NCBI GenBank assembly: GCA_017304675.1 | Contig: JAFKLS010000017.1 | Span: 434,001-498,000, forward strand | Source of the DNA: Sphingobacteriia bacterium | GTDB lineage: Bacteria > Bacteroidota > Bacteroidia > Chitinophagales > Chitinophagaceae | DNA: 64,000 nt | Direction: 5' to 3' | Shown here: piece by piece, positions 16,767-25,624 of the stretch | How the letters are laid out: every line of letters starts with the position of its first letter | How positions within the stretch are numbered: position 1 is the first letter of the stretch | Translations under genes and position numbers: made by a program | Notes under the pieces: generated by a model | The model's input: the letters and a program-made list of their open reading frames with translations, nothing else | The model's database searches: none | What the model was told of the DNA's origin: nothing

Positions 16767-17471
16767 ATGGGTCAGAAAAAATTAGTTCGCTTTGCAGAAA
16801 TAAAAGCATTTACAAACGTATTGGAACATCCTGAAAACATGCAGGGTAACTGGCACTCCTTCTTTCAAAATCAAGCATCTGTTACATTAGAGCTTGCATG
16901 CGGCAAAGGCGAATATGCCGTAGGCTTGGGAAGGTTATTTCCCAACAGGAATTTTATTGGTGTAGATATTAAAGGCAACAGGATATGGAAGGGTGCCAAA
17001 ACAGCTTTAACAGAACAACTGAATAATGTTGCTTTTTTAAGAGCCGAAATTGATAAGATCAACCAATATTTTGCAAAAGAAGAAGTAGCGGAAATATGGA
17101 TCACTTTCCCTGATCCGCAATTACGTTTATCTAAAGCAAAAAAACGTTTAACGCATCCTAAATTCCTGAGACTATACCAACAGATTTTATCCGGGAACGG
17201 ATTGGTGAATCTGAAAACAGATAGCCCTGATTTATATCTTTTTACTAAAAAAGTGATCGGCCTTTTTGAATTGGAGGTCTTGATTGATTATGATAACCTT
17301 TATGCTCAGCCTAGTTTAAACCCCGAACTCTATATAAAAACACACTACGAAAGTTTAGATATTGCACAAAGCAACAGGATACATTATTTGCAGTTTAAAA
17401 TTAATAAAGATCTTCCGCTAGAAAAAGATGCTATTTTAAAACAAATGTTACATGAAGAAGCTGTTGATTGA
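16767..17471 (+). CDS. trmB: tRNA (guanine-N7-)-methyltransferase
   Basis: TrmB methylates G46 in the tRNA variable loop using S-adenosylmethionine. The SAM-binding motif LELACGKGEYAVGLGRLFP, IGVDIKGNRIWKGAK, and the family signature IWITFPDPQLRLSKAKKRLTHPKFL are all present, as is LKTDSPDLYLFT. The protein is 234 residues from ATG 16767. The gene lies directly after an odd tRNA-like RNA with a giant variable region, an interesting neighbour for an enzyme that acts on the variable loop. Its 3' end overlaps the DUF5522 gene by 20 bases. Confidence 0.94.
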   Translation: MGQKKLVRFAEIKAFTNVLEHPENMQGNWHSFFQNQASVTLELACGKGEYAVGLGRLFPNRNFIGVDIKGNRIWKGAKTALTEQLNNVAFLRAEIDKINQYFAKEEVAEIWITFPDPQLRLSKAKKRLTHPKFLRLYQQILSGNGLVNLKTDSPDLYLFTKKVIGLFELEVLIDYDNLYAQPSLNPELYIKTHYESLDIAQSNRIHYLQFKINKDLPLEKDAILKQMLHEEAVD

Positions 17472-17637
17472 GGGAGAAGATTTTTATTATGATGCCAATG
17501 GTTATATGGTATTAACTAAAAAATACCATTTGGAAAAAGGATACTGCTGTGGTTTGGGCTGCACCCATTGCCCCTACGATTATGAAAATGTACCTGAACC
17601 AAAACGTTCGGAATTGAAACAGGAAAAGGAGAAATGA
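17452..17637 (+). CDS. DUF5522 small Cys-rich protein
   Basis: A 61-residue protein matching the DUF5522 pattern: a short beta segment (GEDFYYDANGYMVLTKKYHLEKG) then YCCGLGCTHCPYDY, with four cysteines in CC-x3-C-x2-C that could bind a metal. The start at 17452 lies inside trmB, a 20-base overlap, so translation is probably coupled. The function of the family is unknown; the link with trmB hints at RNA or tRNA metabolism, but that is inference only. Confidence 0.8.
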   Translation: MKKLLIEGEDFYYDANGYMVLTKKYHLEKGYCCGLGCTHCPYDYENVPEPKRSELKQEKEK

Positions 17638-17661
17638 ATATCTTCAGGAAAATAAATTCCC

Positions 17662-18045
17662 TTGGCCAAGATAAAGAAAACCGTTTCTTCTAAAACATCA
17701 TCTAAACCTCCAAAGCAATTTTCTTTTTTCGATGATGTGTACGATGTTGTTCGCCAAATTCCAAAAGGAAGGGTAACAAGCTACGGCGCTATTGCCAATT
17801 ATTTAGGAACAAAGCTGAGTGCCCGAATGGTAGGCTGGGCAATGAATGCAGCATCTTCGGCAAAACCAAAAGTACCTGCACAAAGAGTAGTGAACAGGAA
17901 CGGAATGCTTACAGGCAAAATGCACTTTAAAACACCAACAGAAATGGAAACACTCTTAAAGAAAGATGGTGTTACAGTTAAAAAAGATACCGTTCAAAAC
18001 TTCAAAGAAATTTTCTGGGATCCAGCAGAGGAGTTGGGTTTATAA
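17662..18045 (+). CDS. Alkyltransferase-like protein (MGMT family, no active-site Cys)
   Basis: A 127-residue member of the O6-alkylguanine-DNA alkyltransferase DNA-binding domain family. The pattern VYDVVRQIPKGRVTSYGAIANYLG and MVGWAMNAA is typical. In place of the active-site PCHR the protein has PAQR (residues 72-75), so it cannot accept an alkyl group itself. Such ATL proteins bind alkylated guanine and recruit nucleotide-excision repair. A lysine/serine-rich tail of about 18 residues precedes the domain. The start is TTG at 17662; no ATG fits. Confidence 0.88.
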   Translation: MAKIKKTVSSKTSSKPPKQFSFFDDVYDVVRQIPKGRVTSYGAIANYLGTKLSARMVGWAMNAASSAKPKVPAQRVVNRNGMLTGKMHFKTPTEMETLLKKDGVTVKKDTVQNFKEIFWDPAEELGL

Positions 18046-18055
18046 TGCAAGAATT

Positions 18056-18082
18056 AAAAAGCCAGCACTAAATGCTGACTTT
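18056..18082 (-). terminator. Minus-strand terminator after the 29-codon frame
   Basis: On the minus strand AAAGTCAGCA (18082-18073) pairs with TGCTGGCTTT (18067-18058), one G-U, followed by T's (18060-18056). The stronger T run is on the minus side, where the nearest upstream frame is the 29-residue peptide. Confidence 0.6.
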
Positions 18083-18093
18083 TGCTTGTACTA

Positions 18094-18183
18094 TTATCTT
18101 TTTGATAAAATCCATTCTACCATAACAAGAAGAATTTGAAACCATTGCTCTTCTGTAAGGCCAAGAAACTTATGCTTCTCCAT
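18094..18183 (-). CDS. Possible 29-residue peptide
   Basis: An ATG at 18183 (or two codons earlier at 18189) opens a frame of 29 residues: MEKHKFLGLTEEQ, a hydrophobic/aromatic helix WFQILLVMVEWIL, then SKR. The helix is amphipathic and could bind a membrane or protein surface. A hairpin terminator lies 11 bases after its stop in the same direction, and a promoter-like TAATTTTA lies just upstream. Together these support a small transcribed gene. No family is recognised. Confidence 0.4.
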   Translation of the reverse strand: MEKHKFLGLTEEQWFQILLVMVEWILSKR

Positions 18184-18322
18184 AATCATAAAATTATGGG
18201 TTAAGAAAATTGTGCGGCTTTACTTAAATGGATTTGAAACAGGTCTTTAGCCTCTGACGAGCTGGATCCTTTCTTGATAGGTCAAAAGAGCTACCAATAT
18301 TACAAAGATATACAATTTTATT

Positions 18323-18865
18323 TTAATTATAATACGGGCTAATCATTAAATACACAATCGGTCCGGTAACGGCAACATAAAACCATAACGGCCATGTATA
18401 TTTTGCCAGTTTTTTATGTGTTGCAAACTCTGCAGTTAAAGCCCTGTAAGCAGTAAATAAAATAAAAGGGAGTATTACCGCTGCTAAAAAGATATGTGTA
18501 AAAAGAATAAGCAGATACAATACTTTAACCGCCCCTGTTCCGCCGAACTTTGTTTCCCCCGCCAATAAATGATGTGCAATGTAACTCACTAAAAAAATGA
18601 TAGATAATACAAGCGCTGTCATCATTAATTTTTTATGCAATAAATATTTCCCCTGCTTAACAACCACCAGTGCCGCAATTAATAATATAGCAATTATGGT
18701 ATTGATAACTGCATTGGCTGCCGCAAATACATGTACATTAAATCCCAATTCTACATTTAACTTAAACTTGCTTAATAACACAACCACTGCAAACACTACG
18801 AAGGAAAAGATACCGATCAGCCATTTTGCCTGTGTATCGTTCTTTTTAATTACGGCAGGTAACAT
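18323..18865 (-). CDS. DUF420 membrane protein (cytochrome oxidase-associated)
   Basis: A 180-residue protein with about five membrane helices and the DUF420 pattern: LGFNVHVFAAANAVINT, KQGKYLLHKKLMMTAL and SYIAHHLLAGETKFGG, with conserved histidines. DUF420/CtaM proteins are found with heme-copper oxidase genes and help assemble aa3-type oxidases. Here it is the last gene of the act-cox cluster, 16 bp after the SCO gene. Role inferred from family and position. Confidence 0.85.
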   Translation of the reverse strand: MLPAVIKKNDTQAKWLIGIFSFVVFAVVVLLSKFKLNVELGFNVHVFAAANAVINTIIAILLIAALVVVKQGKYLLHKKLMMTALVLSIIFLVSYIAHHLLAGETKFGGTGAVKVLYLLILFTHIFLAAVILPFILFTAYRALTAEFATHKKLAKYTWPLWFYVAVTGPIVYLMISPYYN

Positions 18866-18881
18866 ACTCTATGTTTAAAGT

Positions 18882-19691
18882 TTATTTACGTTTATTATTT
18901 TGAGCAATGACCACAACAAATACAATTACCAATACTACAACCAATGCCCATAACCATTTCAAATCAATTATTTCAAGAAAAAGAGCACTTTTCTTTGTTT
19001 TATCTTTTTCAAGCATTAATAATCCAACATCTTTAGCCAGTTGTGCCAGTGCTGTGGTATCTCGGCCATCGTATAATCCTCTTAATACATAATTCTTATC
19101 GAGCAGTAAAAATTTAGGTGTATGTAAAAAAGCGGTATCTACACCATGACCATCAAACAAACCTATCTTTAATTCGTTAAATGCAAAATCATATATTTTT
19201 TTCTTTTCGCCCGTAAGCATCCACCAATTATCAGGCGATACCTGGTATTGATCTGCATAATTTTTTAAAGCAGTTACACTATCACGTTCGGGGTCTACTG
19301 TAAAAGAAATGAATTGAACAACCGACGAGTCAATCACTTTCCTCCCTTCCTGATAATTGGCAAAAGACAATTGCAGTTTGCGCATGTTGCGGGTGAGTGT
19401 AGGGCAAGGATTTGGACAACGGGTAAAGAAGAAATCAATCACAGTAATTTTCCCGGGCCTATCATATAAACTCACAGAATCCCCTAATTGGTTAATGAGT
19501 TTTATATTGGCTGTTTGATGCCAAATGCTATCAATAATGCTTTTACCGTTTTCAATCCTGCTGTTAACAGAATCCAGCAAATATTTTCTTGGCATCACTA
19601 CTGCTGTTTCGCTGGTAGCTTTAAGAATAACATAACTCAGTACAGGGATAAGTACTGCAATCATTAATGCCAATATTGCTTTTTTGCTCAT
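18882..19691 (-). CDS. SCO family copper-assembly protein
   Basis: SCO proteins deliver copper to the CuA site of cytochrome oxidase. The 269-residue protein has an N-terminal anchor (about 5-24), a thioredoxin-like domain with the copper motif DFFFTRCPNPCPTLT (Cys92 and Cys96), a downstream FLHTPKFLLLD containing the ligand histidine, and, less usual, a second membrane helix at the C-terminus (about 244-264). A terminator separates it from the subunit IV gene, but it is in line with the rest of the cluster. Its target is probably the adjacent CoxB. Confidence 0.9.
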   Translation of the reverse strand: MSKKAILALMIAVLIPVLSYVILKATSETAVVMPRKYLLDSVNSRIENGKSIIDSIWHQTANIKLINQLGDSVSLYDRPGKITVIDFFFTRCPNPCPTLTRNMRKLQLSFANYQEGRKVIDSSVVQFISFTVDPERDSVTALKNYADQYQVSPDNWWMLTGEKKKIYDFAFNELKIGLFDGHGVDTAFLHTPKFLLLDKNYVLRGLYDGRDTTALAQLAKDVGLLMLEKDKTKKSALFLEIIDLKWLWALVVVLVIVFVVVIAQNNKRK

Positions 19692-19710
19692 GAATTATTT
19701 TTTACTAAAC

Positions 19711-19735
19711 AAAAAACCACCGCAGTGCGATGGTT
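19711..19735 (-). terminator. Terminator between the subunit IV gene and SCO
   Basis: On the minus strand AACCATCG pairs with CGGTGGTT (one G-U) around a CACTG loop, followed by six T's (19716-19711 in plus coordinates). It would end or weaken the main oxidase transcript after the subunit IV gene. Confidence 0.6.
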
Positions 19736-19779
19736 ATATACGATAAAAGATGATAAAGATTTTTATTGCTACCAACGCA

Positions 19780-20199
19780 CTATTTTTTCTCTTCTGCAGC
19801 TTCGTTCTTTGTTTCTTTACCTTCTTCTTTTTTCTCTATCTTGGTTTGGCTTACTTCTTTTTTGTACGGATCGTAAGTGTTCTTAAGGTTTTTAAACGAA
19901 TTGCCATCGTATAAAAATGCAATAATAAACCAAACAAATAATAATAAAGGAACAACAATCGTCATAATCATATTGCGTATTTCATGCTTCAGGTGCATAA
20001 AGTATCCAACAATATAAAAAGCCTTTGCCAGCATTAATATAACAATAATCCCTTTAACAGCGATACGGGTACTGTGAGAATCAATCCCCATCATCCAGAA
20101 ACCCAATGCTAATTCTATAATGGTAAGTACGGTAAGAATAATGGTTACATTTCTTACTTCTTTGGCACCGCCGCCATGATGTTCCGTTGTATGATCCAT
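19780..20199 (-). CDS. Cytochrome c oxidase subunit IV (CyoD/COX4-like)
   Basis: A 139-residue protein with three membrane helices (about 14-34, 45-65, 75-95), as in the small subunit IV of bacterial heme-copper oxidases, and a charged C-terminal tail rich in Lys and Glu (EKKEEGKETKNEAAEEKK). It helps stability or assembly of the oxidase. The ATG at 20199 is chosen; a TTG two codons upstream is in frame. It follows the subunit III gene by 56 bp. Confidence 0.85.
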   Translation of the reverse strand: MDHTTEHHGGGAKEVRNVTIILTVLTIIELALGFWMMGIDSHSTRIAVKGIIVILMLAKAFYIVGYFMHLKHEIRNMIMTIVVPLLLFVWFIIAFLYDGNSFKNLKNTYDPYKKEVSQTKIEKKEEGKETKNEAAEEKK

Positions 20200-20255
20200 A
20201 TTCAATTAAGAATTAAAAATTAAAAATTATTATTGCAAAAATGGTATTGCCTCAT

Positions 20256-20939
20256 TTATATTAAATAGAAGCAAGTAAATACGAATACCCATACCAAGTC
20301 TACAAAGTGCCAGTATAACCCGGCTTTTTCTATCATTAAATAATGGCCTCTTTTTTCAAAAACATTATTTAAAGTCATAATCAACATGATGATATTGATA
20401 ATCACGCCGCTGAATACGTGAAACCCGTGAAAACCTGTAATGGTAAAGAAGAAGTTGGTAAAATTGGTGGAAGACTGGGTACCATCTGCATTTAAGAATG
20501 GGTTACTGCCCCACCAGGCGCCTTCGTGGTGTAAGTGTGTCCATTCCCAAGCCTGGCAACCTAAAAATGCCAACCCGCCAATAATGGTAAGGATAAGGTT
20601 AATAACCACTTTCTTCTTTTTCATTTCCTGGCCTGCTTGTACCGCCAATACCATTGTTACAGAACTGATGATTAATATAAAGGTCATAATACTTACAAAC
20701 ACCAATGGTGCTGAAGAACCTTCAGGCATTCCGGGATAGGATTGGAATACTTTATTGGGGTCAGGCCACCCATTGGAAGCAAAACGTGTTGTACCATAAG
20801 CAATAAGAAATGCTCCGAAAGTGAAGGCATCACTCATTAAAAAATACCACATCATCAATTTTCCATACTCTACGTTGAAGGGGCTTTTTCCACCACTCCA
20901 CCATTTACCGGGTGCTGTTACAGTTGCTGTAGTTGACAT
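20256..20939 (-). CDS. Cytochrome c oxidase subunit III
   Basis: A 227-residue, multi-helix subunit III. The N-terminal SPFNVEYGKLMMWYFLMSDAFTFGAFL, the central CQAWEWTHL, and FFTITGFHGFHVFSGVIIN with GLYWHFVDLVWVFVFTCFYLI match the family. Subunit III stabilises the D proton pathway of subunit I. It is one of two subunit III genes in the cluster; this one keeps more of the classical features (longer, with the large loop between helices). Confidence 0.92.
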   Translation of the reverse strand: MSTTATVTAPGKWWSGGKSPFNVEYGKLMMWYFLMSDAFTFGAFLIAYGTTRFASNGWPDPNKVFQSYPGMPEGSSAPLVFVSIMTFILIISSVTMVLAVQAGQEMKKKKVVINLILTIIGGLAFLGCQAWEWTHLHHEGAWWGSNPFLNADGTQSSTNFTNFFFTITGFHGFHVFSGVIINIIMLIMTLNNVFEKRGHYLMIEKAGLYWHFVDLVWVFVFTCFYLI

Positions 20940-21016
20940 GTTAATAATAAAAATTTCGTTCGCAAATTTATTGGCTCATGCTTAAAGTTCCTGCATTAAA
21001 GCCAATTTTTTTCATT

Positions 21017-21595
21017 TTATTTTATCCAGTTTAAAAATATAAATAGGTAAATCCAAAGCAGGTCTACAAAGTGCCAGTATGTGGCTACTATTTCAACCGG
21101 TGTACTGGTATATACTTTGGTGCCCGTTCTAAAAGCCCTTATGGTTGTTATGAGCAAGGCAATAATTCCTCCCAATACATGCAGCACGTGCAAGCCGATT
21201 ATTACCACCAGAAAAGAGGCGGCAGGATTACTTCCATTACCTAATAATTGAATTCCGTGATTCTTCAGATTAGCGAAGCCTGTCCATTGCAAATAACCGA
21301 ATACTACCCCCAATGCCGCTGTAAAAAGCATGAAGTTTTTATAACGGCTTCTTTCTCTTGCTTTAATTGCCTTTACTGCCAAATGCATGGTAAGACTGCT
21401 AATTAATATAACAATTGTTGAATAATAAAAAACAACCGGCAGATCGAACTCTAACCAATTACTTTGATTTTTCTTTACAATGTAAGCGCTGGTTAAACCT
21501 GCAAACATCATACATATACTGGCCATGGCCACCCACAAAGTAAATTTATGCGGATGGATTCTGTTTCGTTGATTGGATGCTGCTGCTGTCATCAT
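21017..21595 (-). CDS. Second cytochrome c oxidase subunit III-like protein
   Basis: A 192-residue protein with five predicted helices. It retains FTLWVAMASICMMFAGLTSAYIV at the N-terminus, VVIIGLHVLHVLGGIIALL, and the closing VATYWHFVDLLWIYLFIFLNWIK, which are subunit III marks. Two tandem subunit III-like genes are usual in Bacteroidota oxidase clusters. The start is one of two adjacent ATGs (21595 or 21592 boundary; a GTG precedes). It lies 17 bp after ctaB. Confidence 0.9.
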   Translation of the reverse strand: MMTAAASNQRNRIHPHKFTLWVAMASICMMFAGLTSAYIVKKNQSNWLEFDLPVVFYYSTIVILISSLTMHLAVKAIKARERSRYKNFMLFTAALGVVFGYLQWTGFANLKNHGIQLLGNGSNPAASFLVVIIGLHVLHVLGGIIALLITTIRAFRTGTKVYTSTPVEIVATYWHFVDLLWIYLFIFLNWIK

Positions 21596-21612
21596 CACAA
21601 AATTATTTATGT

Positions 21613-22503
21613 TTAATGAACCTTATCGGCTAATAAAGCCAATAAAACAATAGGTAAATAAATATAGCTGCTAAACATTACCCTACGTGCTGCTTTCGCA
21701 TTCATTTCCTTATATAGCCTTATACTCTGTATTACCATAAAGAGGTTACAGGCCAACAGTATCCACATACTGGCAGATCCTGCCATATGGAAATAGGCAG
21801 GCAGCAATCCCACAGGAATCATCAGTACACTGTACATAATGGATTGTACTGCCGTAAAAGTTGTTGGTCCTTTATCACTGGGTAATAATTTAAATCCTGC
21901 TTTAGAATAGTCTCCATGTGCCACCCAGGCTATTGCCCAAAAATGAGGGAATTGCCATAGAAACTGAATGCCAAATAAGATCCATCCCCCAACACTAAAA
22001 TCATCCTGCCCGGCTACCCAGCCAATTAAACAAGGTAATGCACCGGGAAAAGCGCCTACCAATACTGCTACAGAGTTTTTTGTTTTTAAGGGAGTATAAA
22101 TAAAGGCGTAAATAAATAAACTGAATGCTGATAATAATGCAGAAGAAAGATTGAAAAAGTACCACATCATTATTACTCCTATTATACCGGTAACAGCAGC
22201 AAATGTATATGCTTCGGTTACACTCATTCTTCCGGCAGCCACCGGCCTCGATGCAGTTCTCTTCATTAAGGCATCGGTATGTTTTTCTGCCGCCTGATTA
22301 ATGGCATTGGCACTACCTGTAACAAACATACCTGCTACAAATAACAAAACAATCATTCCCCAATCGTATAATACCACTTTGGGTGCTATTAAATAACAAA
22401 CCACGCAAGAAAATACAACCGTAAAACTCAAAGTAAATTTTGAGAGTGCTGCATAGTCTTTCAGCTTGTCTTTAACAGAATATGTAATGGTTGTTGATTG
22501 CAT
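21613..22503 (-). CDS. ctaB: Protoheme IX farnesyltransferase (heme O synthase)
   Basis: CtaB/CyoE farnesylates protoheme to heme O, the precursor of heme A for the neighbouring oxidase. The 296-residue UbiA-type protein has about eight helices and the conserved prenyl-diphosphate motifs NAINQAAEKHTDALMKRTASRP (first Asp-rich motif, about 66-87) and WVAHGDYSKAGFKLLPSD (second, about 195-212). It sits between the coxA terminator-like hairpin and the subunit III genes. Confidence 0.94.
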   Translation of the reverse strand: MQSTTITYSVKDKLKDYAALSKFTLSFTVVFSCVVCYLIAPKVVLYDWGMIVLLFVAGMFVTGSANAINQAAEKHTDALMKRTASRPVAAGRMSVTEAYTFAAVTGIIGVIMMWYFFNLSSALLSAFSLFIYAFIYTPLKTKNSVAVLVGAFPGALPCLIGWVAGQDDFSVGGWILFGIQFLWQFPHFWAIAWVAHGDYSKAGFKLLPSDKGPTTFTAVQSIMYSVLMIPVGLLPAYFHMAGSASMWILLACNLFMVIQSIRLYKEMNAKAARRVMFSSYIYLPIVLLALLADKVH

Positions 22504-22511
22504 TTTTATTT

Positions 22512-22539
22512 GAAAAAGAATGCCCCCAGTTCGGGAGCA
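22512..22539 (-). terminator. Terminator-like hairpin between coxA and ctaB
   Basis: On the minus strand TGCTCCC pairs with GGGGGCA (one G-U) around GAACT, followed by TTCTTTTT. It could attenuate transcription past coxA. Confidence 0.55.
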
Positions 22540-22586
22540 CTCAAACTATTCAACCTGTCTTTTAGCAGTAAACTATACTGCAATTA

Positions 22587-24404
22587 TTAATGATGACTCT
22601 CATCTGCTCCAACCGCTTCCGTTTGTGGTATAAACTCCCTTCCATCTTTTCCATAGTCGTACGCCCAGCGATGTACCTCAGGAATTTCTCCTACCCAGTT
22701 TCCATGGCCTGGTCTTATTGGTGTTGTCCATTCCAGTGTATTAGAGTTCCATGGATTAAGCGTAGTAACTTTTCTTCCTTTGAAAATAGAATAGAAGAAG
22801 TTGAACAAGAACAATAGTTGGGTCATAAATACAATCATGGCAACAGTACTGATAAACCTGTTCAGCTCAGCAAACTGCTTAAAGCTTTCCCAAATACTAT
22901 AATCGTAATAACGGCGAGGCATACCGGCCAAACCTTCATAGTGCATTGGCCAGAAAATAAGGTAAGCACCAATCATCGTAATCCAAAAATGGATATAACC
23001 TAATGTATTGTTCAAATAACGACCGTACATTTTAGGATACCAGTGATAAATTCCGGCAAACATTCCGAACATAGATGCAACACCCATTACAATATGAAAG
23101 TGTGCAATTACAAAATAAGTATCGTGTAGGTGAATGTCTAATGCTGAATTTCCAAGCCATATACCTGTTAACCCGCCTGAAATAAATAAACTTACAAAAC
23201 CAATTGCAAACAACATTGCCGGAGTAAACCTAATATTTCCTCTCCACAATGTGGTTAACCAGTTAAATACTTTAATAGCAGAAGGAACTGCGATTAATAG
23301 TGTTAACAATACGAATATAGATCCTAAGAATGGGTTTAAACCGGTTACAAACATATGGTGCGCCCATACCAGGAAGGCCAGGATAGCAATGGCAAACATT
23401 GATCCGATCATGGCGATATAACCGAAAATGGGTTTACGTGCATTGGTTGATAAGATTTCACTTACCATACCCATTGCCGGTAATAGAATAATATATACTT
23501 CTGGGTGCCCTAAAAACCAGAATAAGTGCTGGTACAGAATGGCACTACCACCCTCATTTGGCAAGGCTCCAACACCATTAATATAAATGTCTGATAAATA
23601 AAAACTGGTTCCGAAGTTTCTGTCAAAAATCAATAAAATAAAGCCGGAGAACAATACCGGAAATGATAGTACACCTAATACGGCAGTAAAGAACAATGCC
23701 CATATGGTTAAAGGCATCCTTGTCATGCTCATTCCTTTTGTTCGCATATTTAATACCGTAGCGATGTAATTTAAACCGCCTAATAAAGAAGAAACAACAA
23801 ATAATGCCATGGCAACAAGCCATAAATCCATACCTGTTTTAGAACCGGGAGAAGCTGTGCCAAGAGCGCTTAAAGGAGGGTACGCTGTCCAACCACCACT
23901 GAAAGGTCCTGTTTCTACAAACATAGAAGACAACATTACCAAACTGGCTATAAAAAAGAACCAGTAAGAAAGCATATTCATGAACGGAGAAGCCATATCT
24001 CTTGCACCAACCTGTAAAGGAATTAAGAAGTTGGCAAAAGTTCCGCTTAACCCAGCAGTTAATACAAAGAATACCAATACTGTTCCGTGTGTGGTTACCA
24101 ATGCATAATATGCTTGTGGTGTTATACGGCCATCTTCTACCCAGAATTTTCCGAGAATGTCCTGTAACCAGGAAAAATGAGCATCAGGATATCCTAACTG
24201 TAAACGAAATAACACACTCATTAAACCACCCAATACTGCCCAAACCATACCGGTGATTAAAAATTGTTTTGCAATCATTTTATGATCCTGACTGAAAACA
24301 TACTTGGTAATGAATGTTTCATGATGATGGTGTTCATGATGATGATCACCATGCGCTTCATGATGCGTAGCCGAAGGGGCTTGTAAAACTGCTTCTGTAC
24401 TCAT
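22587..24404 (-). CDS. coxA: Cytochrome c oxidase subunit I
   Basis: The 605-residue catalytic subunit reduces O2 to water and pumps protons. It has 12 helices. The active-site motif FWFLGHPEVYIILLP (His-Tyr cross-link plus the Glu of type A oxidases), the CuB histidines in WAHHMF, and the heme ligands in HDTYFVIAHFHIVMG are present. A His-rich cytoplasmic N-terminus (about residues 12-30) precedes the first helix. It follows coxB by 45 bp and is part of the minus-strand act-cox cluster. Confidence 0.96.
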   Translation of the reverse strand: MSTEAVLQAPSATHHEAHGDHHHEHHHHETFITKYVFSQDHKMIAKQFLITGMVWAVLGGLMSVLFRLQLGYPDAHFSWLQDILGKFWVEDGRITPQAYYALVTTHGTVLVFFVLTAGLSGTFANFLIPLQVGARDMASPFMNMLSYWFFFIASLVMLSSMFVETGPFSGGWTAYPPLSALGTASPGSKTGMDLWLVAMALFVVSSLLGGLNYIATVLNMRTKGMSMTRMPLTIWALFFTAVLGVLSFPVLFSGFILLIFDRNFGTSFYLSDIYINGVGALPNEGGSAILYQHLFWFLGHPEVYIILLPAMGMVSEILSTNARKPIFGYIAMIGSMFAIAILAFLVWAHHMFVTGLNPFLGSIFVLLTLLIAVPSAIKVFNWLTTLWRGNIRFTPAMLFAIGFVSLFISGGLTGIWLGNSALDIHLHDTYFVIAHFHIVMGVASMFGMFAGIYHWYPKMYGRYLNNTLGYIHFWITMIGAYLIFWPMHYEGLAGMPRRYYDYSIWESFKQFAELNRFISTVAMIVFMTQLLFLFNFFYSIFKGRKVTTLNPWNSNTLEWTTPIRPGHGNWVGEIPEVHRWAYDYGKDGREFIPQTEAVGADESHH

Positions 24405-24449
24405 ATCAATTCGTTAATATTATTATAACCGTTCAGCCGGTTAATGAGT

Positions 24450-25553
24450 TTAGTTTTTTGCAATAATTTTTTTGTCAGCAGGCATACTGGCAGCCATTGG
24501 TTTTACTGCAGTAGTATCTGATTTTTTTGAAGGGTCTTTGTCCGGGAAAATATCTAGGTATTTTGGTTTTTGCTTCGCCATCCAAACATCAAATTCTTCT
24601 TGCGTAACCACTTCAATAACACCTTTCATGGAATAATGCCCGTTACCGCACATTTGATCACAACTGATTTCATATTGGAAATTAGGGTTGCCTGTTTTGT
24701 CTTTCATTTCCTTAGTAGTATACTTGGGAGTGAACCACATGGTTGTAGGAATACCCGGTACGGCATCCATTTTCATCCTGAATTGAGATAACCCAACATC
24801 GTGAATAACATCCCTTGAGCCGATGATTAGTTTAACCGGTTTATCTTTTACAACATACATGGTTTGCTCCAATACGATGTCGTCGTGTGTTGCAGGATCA
24901 TCTTTCAGATTTAAAGTCGCACTGTCTTTCCAAACCAGGCCCAAAGAGTTATCGGCAGCATCAATTACTTTATAATATTTTTTACCAAATGTTTTATCCT
25001 GGCCAGGATACCTGAATATCCAGCCGAATTGTTTACCGGTAACTTCTACCTGCATAGCATCAGCCGGGGCATCGCCTGTAAAATAAAACCAGTTGCGTAA
25101 CCCAATTACCACCAATACAGTTAAAGCAATGGCCGGTACAACGGTCCACAATACTTCTAATTTATTGTTGTGTGGAAAGTAGAATACTTTTCTTTTATCA
25201 CTTTCCTGGTATTTATATGCAAACCAAAATAATAAAATCTGGGTGGCAATAAACACTATTCCTGTAACAATTAATGTAACCCAAAGCATACTATCAACCC
25301 GCTCACCCTGTACACTGGCAGAGCCAACCGCCAATAAGGTTTTGTTATATAAAACCTCGTTGCAGTACCAAACGCCAATAAGCCCGGCCACCAAAAAGCC
25401 CACCATTAAAAATCCATTGATTTTGTTGGTTTGTTTGCGGCTCGTTTCCTCACCTTTTAATACCGATACATATTCCGCTGCTTTAGAAATCTGGAAGATC
25501 ACTAAAAAAATCAACGCAACTACTGCAATTACTAAATATGTTGTTGTGGTCAT
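24450..25553 (-). CDS. coxB: Cytochrome c oxidase subunit II
   Basis: Subunit II accepts electrons through its CuA centre. The 367-residue protein has an extra N-terminal helix besides the usual pair (helices at about 5-22, 48-66, 90-112 and 135-155), then a cupredoxin domain. CuA ligands are seen as IHDVGLSQFRMKMD and ISCDQMCGNGHYSMKG (two Cys, His, Met). No cytochrome c domain is fused, so an outside cytochrome or complex III heme must deliver electrons. The Lys/Ala-rich tail is not conserved. Confidence 0.95.
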   Translation of the reverse strand: MTTTTYLVIAVVALIFLVIFQISKAAEYVSVLKGEETSRKQTNKINGFLMVGFLVAGLIGVWYCNEVLYNKTLLAVGSASVQGERVDSMLWVTLIVTGIVFIATQILLFWFAYKYQESDKRKVFYFPHNNKLEVLWTVVPAIALTVLVVIGLRNWFYFTGDAPADAMQVEVTGKQFGWIFRYPGQDKTFGKKYYKVIDAADNSLGLVWKDSATLNLKDDPATHDDIVLEQTMYVVKDKPVKLIIGSRDVIHDVGLSQFRMKMDAVPGIPTTMWFTPKYTTKEMKDKTGNPNFQYEISCDQMCGNGHYSMKGVIEVVTQEEFDVWMAKQKPKYLDIFPDKDPSKKSDTTAVKPMAASMPADKKIIAKN

Positions 25554-25624
25554 GATGTATCTAAAATTTTCTTTTCGTCAAATTCATTTTCAAAATCGCA
25601 TCAAACAAAAATTTGTTTTACCGA

